Assembly: GCF_000721935.1 (NCBI RefSeq)
Contig: NZ_KL585393.1
Coordinates: forward strand, 25,305-38,111
DNA: 12,807 nucleotides
Direction: 5' to 3'
Source of the DNA: Streptomyces sp. NRRL WC-3549
GTDB lineage: Bacteria; Actinomycetota; Actinomycetes; Streptomycetales; Streptomycetaceae
A program made the translations under genes and the position numbers. The notes beneath the pieces are model-generated. The model ran no database searches and was not told the DNA's origin. It worked only from the letters and a program-made list of their open reading frames with translations. Shown here piece after piece: positions 12,608-12,807 of the stretch. Positions within the stretch are counted from its first letter, which is position 1, and each line of letters begins with the position of its first letter.

Positions 12608-12778
12608 ATGGCAGCACTCGCTTGGCTTCTGATTCCGCTTTTCGCTGCTCTTGGCGCGGCGATATGGGGAGGGTGGGCGGCCCGCAACCGCACGACAGGC
12701 GATGTCACCGAACTCGCCGGCTACGCCCGGTTCCGCGAAGCGATGGAGAAGTCGCACTCCGGTTCCGAAGCTGTCTGA
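12608..12778 (+). CDS. Small single-span membrane protein, 56 aa
   Basis: The 56-residue product starts with a hydrophobic helix (MAALAWLLIPLFAALGAAIW, residues 1-20), followed by a polar segment ending SHSGSEAV. One transmembrane span and a cytoplasmic tail are likely. ATG at 12608 is chosen because AGGGAGG lies about six bases upstream; upstream in-frame ATGs at 12578 and 12590 are poorer. TAGCCT at 12560-12565 may be its -10, as it shares GGCTAGCCT with the terD promoter, but no -35 is convincing. I do not recognise a function. In related genomes I recall a PDZ-domain protease close by on this side of moaE; it would lie just beyond the window. Confidence 0.7.
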   Translation: MAALAWLLIPLFAALGAAIWGGWAARNRTTGDVTELAGYARFREAMEKSHSGSEAV

Positions 12779-12807
12779 AGCCGTGAACCCGGCTGGGGCA
12801 GCGGCGG

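Overview
The window looks like chromosomal DNA of a high-GC actinomycete, most probably Streptomyces. Codon third positions are nearly all G or C, GTG starts are common, and the genes include a Wbl regulator with an AT-hook (WhiB7/WblC) and a TerD-AIM24 fusion. The gene order resembles what I recall of the S. coelicolor wblC (SCO5190) neighbourhood. It also resembles the M. tuberculosis whiB7 neighbourhood, where whiB7, an ABC1 kinase, a zincin-like hydrolase and a PDZ protease are close together. That synteny is from memory and was not searched.

Layout. 1-636: a 5' leader with a 14-codon upstream ORF, an alternative hairpin and a strong intrinsic terminator, followed by whiB7/wblC on +. This has the architecture of an antibiotic-responsive transcription attenuator. 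729-992: a small basic helical protein (+), followed by two very strong hairpins. 1209-1412: a 67-residue two-CxxC zinc-ribbon-like protein (+). 1413-1609: a short GGACC-rich spacer with a terminator-like inverted repeat. 1610-4479 (-): an E1/ThiF-like protein and an ABC1/UbiB-like kinase in one probable operon. 4480-4658: a divergent intergenic region with a DnaA-box-like 9-mer and two palindromes. 4659-5282 (+): a YgjP/SprT-type zinc metallopeptidase. 5392-8492 (+): a three-gene operon of TerD-AIM24 fusion, AIM24 and AIM24, preceded by a promoter with tandem 11-bp direct repeats and closed by a 15-bp-stem bidirectional terminator. 8562-10561 (-): a zincin-like hydrolase (upstream) and a Nudix hydrolase whose start overlaps its stop by 4 bp. 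10753-11895 (+): an atypical membrane-anchored extended SDR. 12017-12481 (+): MoaE. 12608-12778 (+): a 56-residue single-span membrane protein.

Functionally the window joins an antibiotic-stress regulator to proteins linked with envelope or general stress (TerD, AIM24), isoprenoid-quinone-type atypical kinases (ABC1), protein turnover (metallopeptidases) and cofactor chemistry (E1-like, MoaE, Nudix). I see no insertion sequences, CRISPR arrays, tRNAs or rRNAs, and no intergenic gap above 300 bases. The features most worth a second look are the wblC leader, the TerD/AIM24 operon with its operator-like repeats, and the E1-like/ABC1 operon, in which both proteins carry low-complexity insertions encoded by 18-bp repeats.
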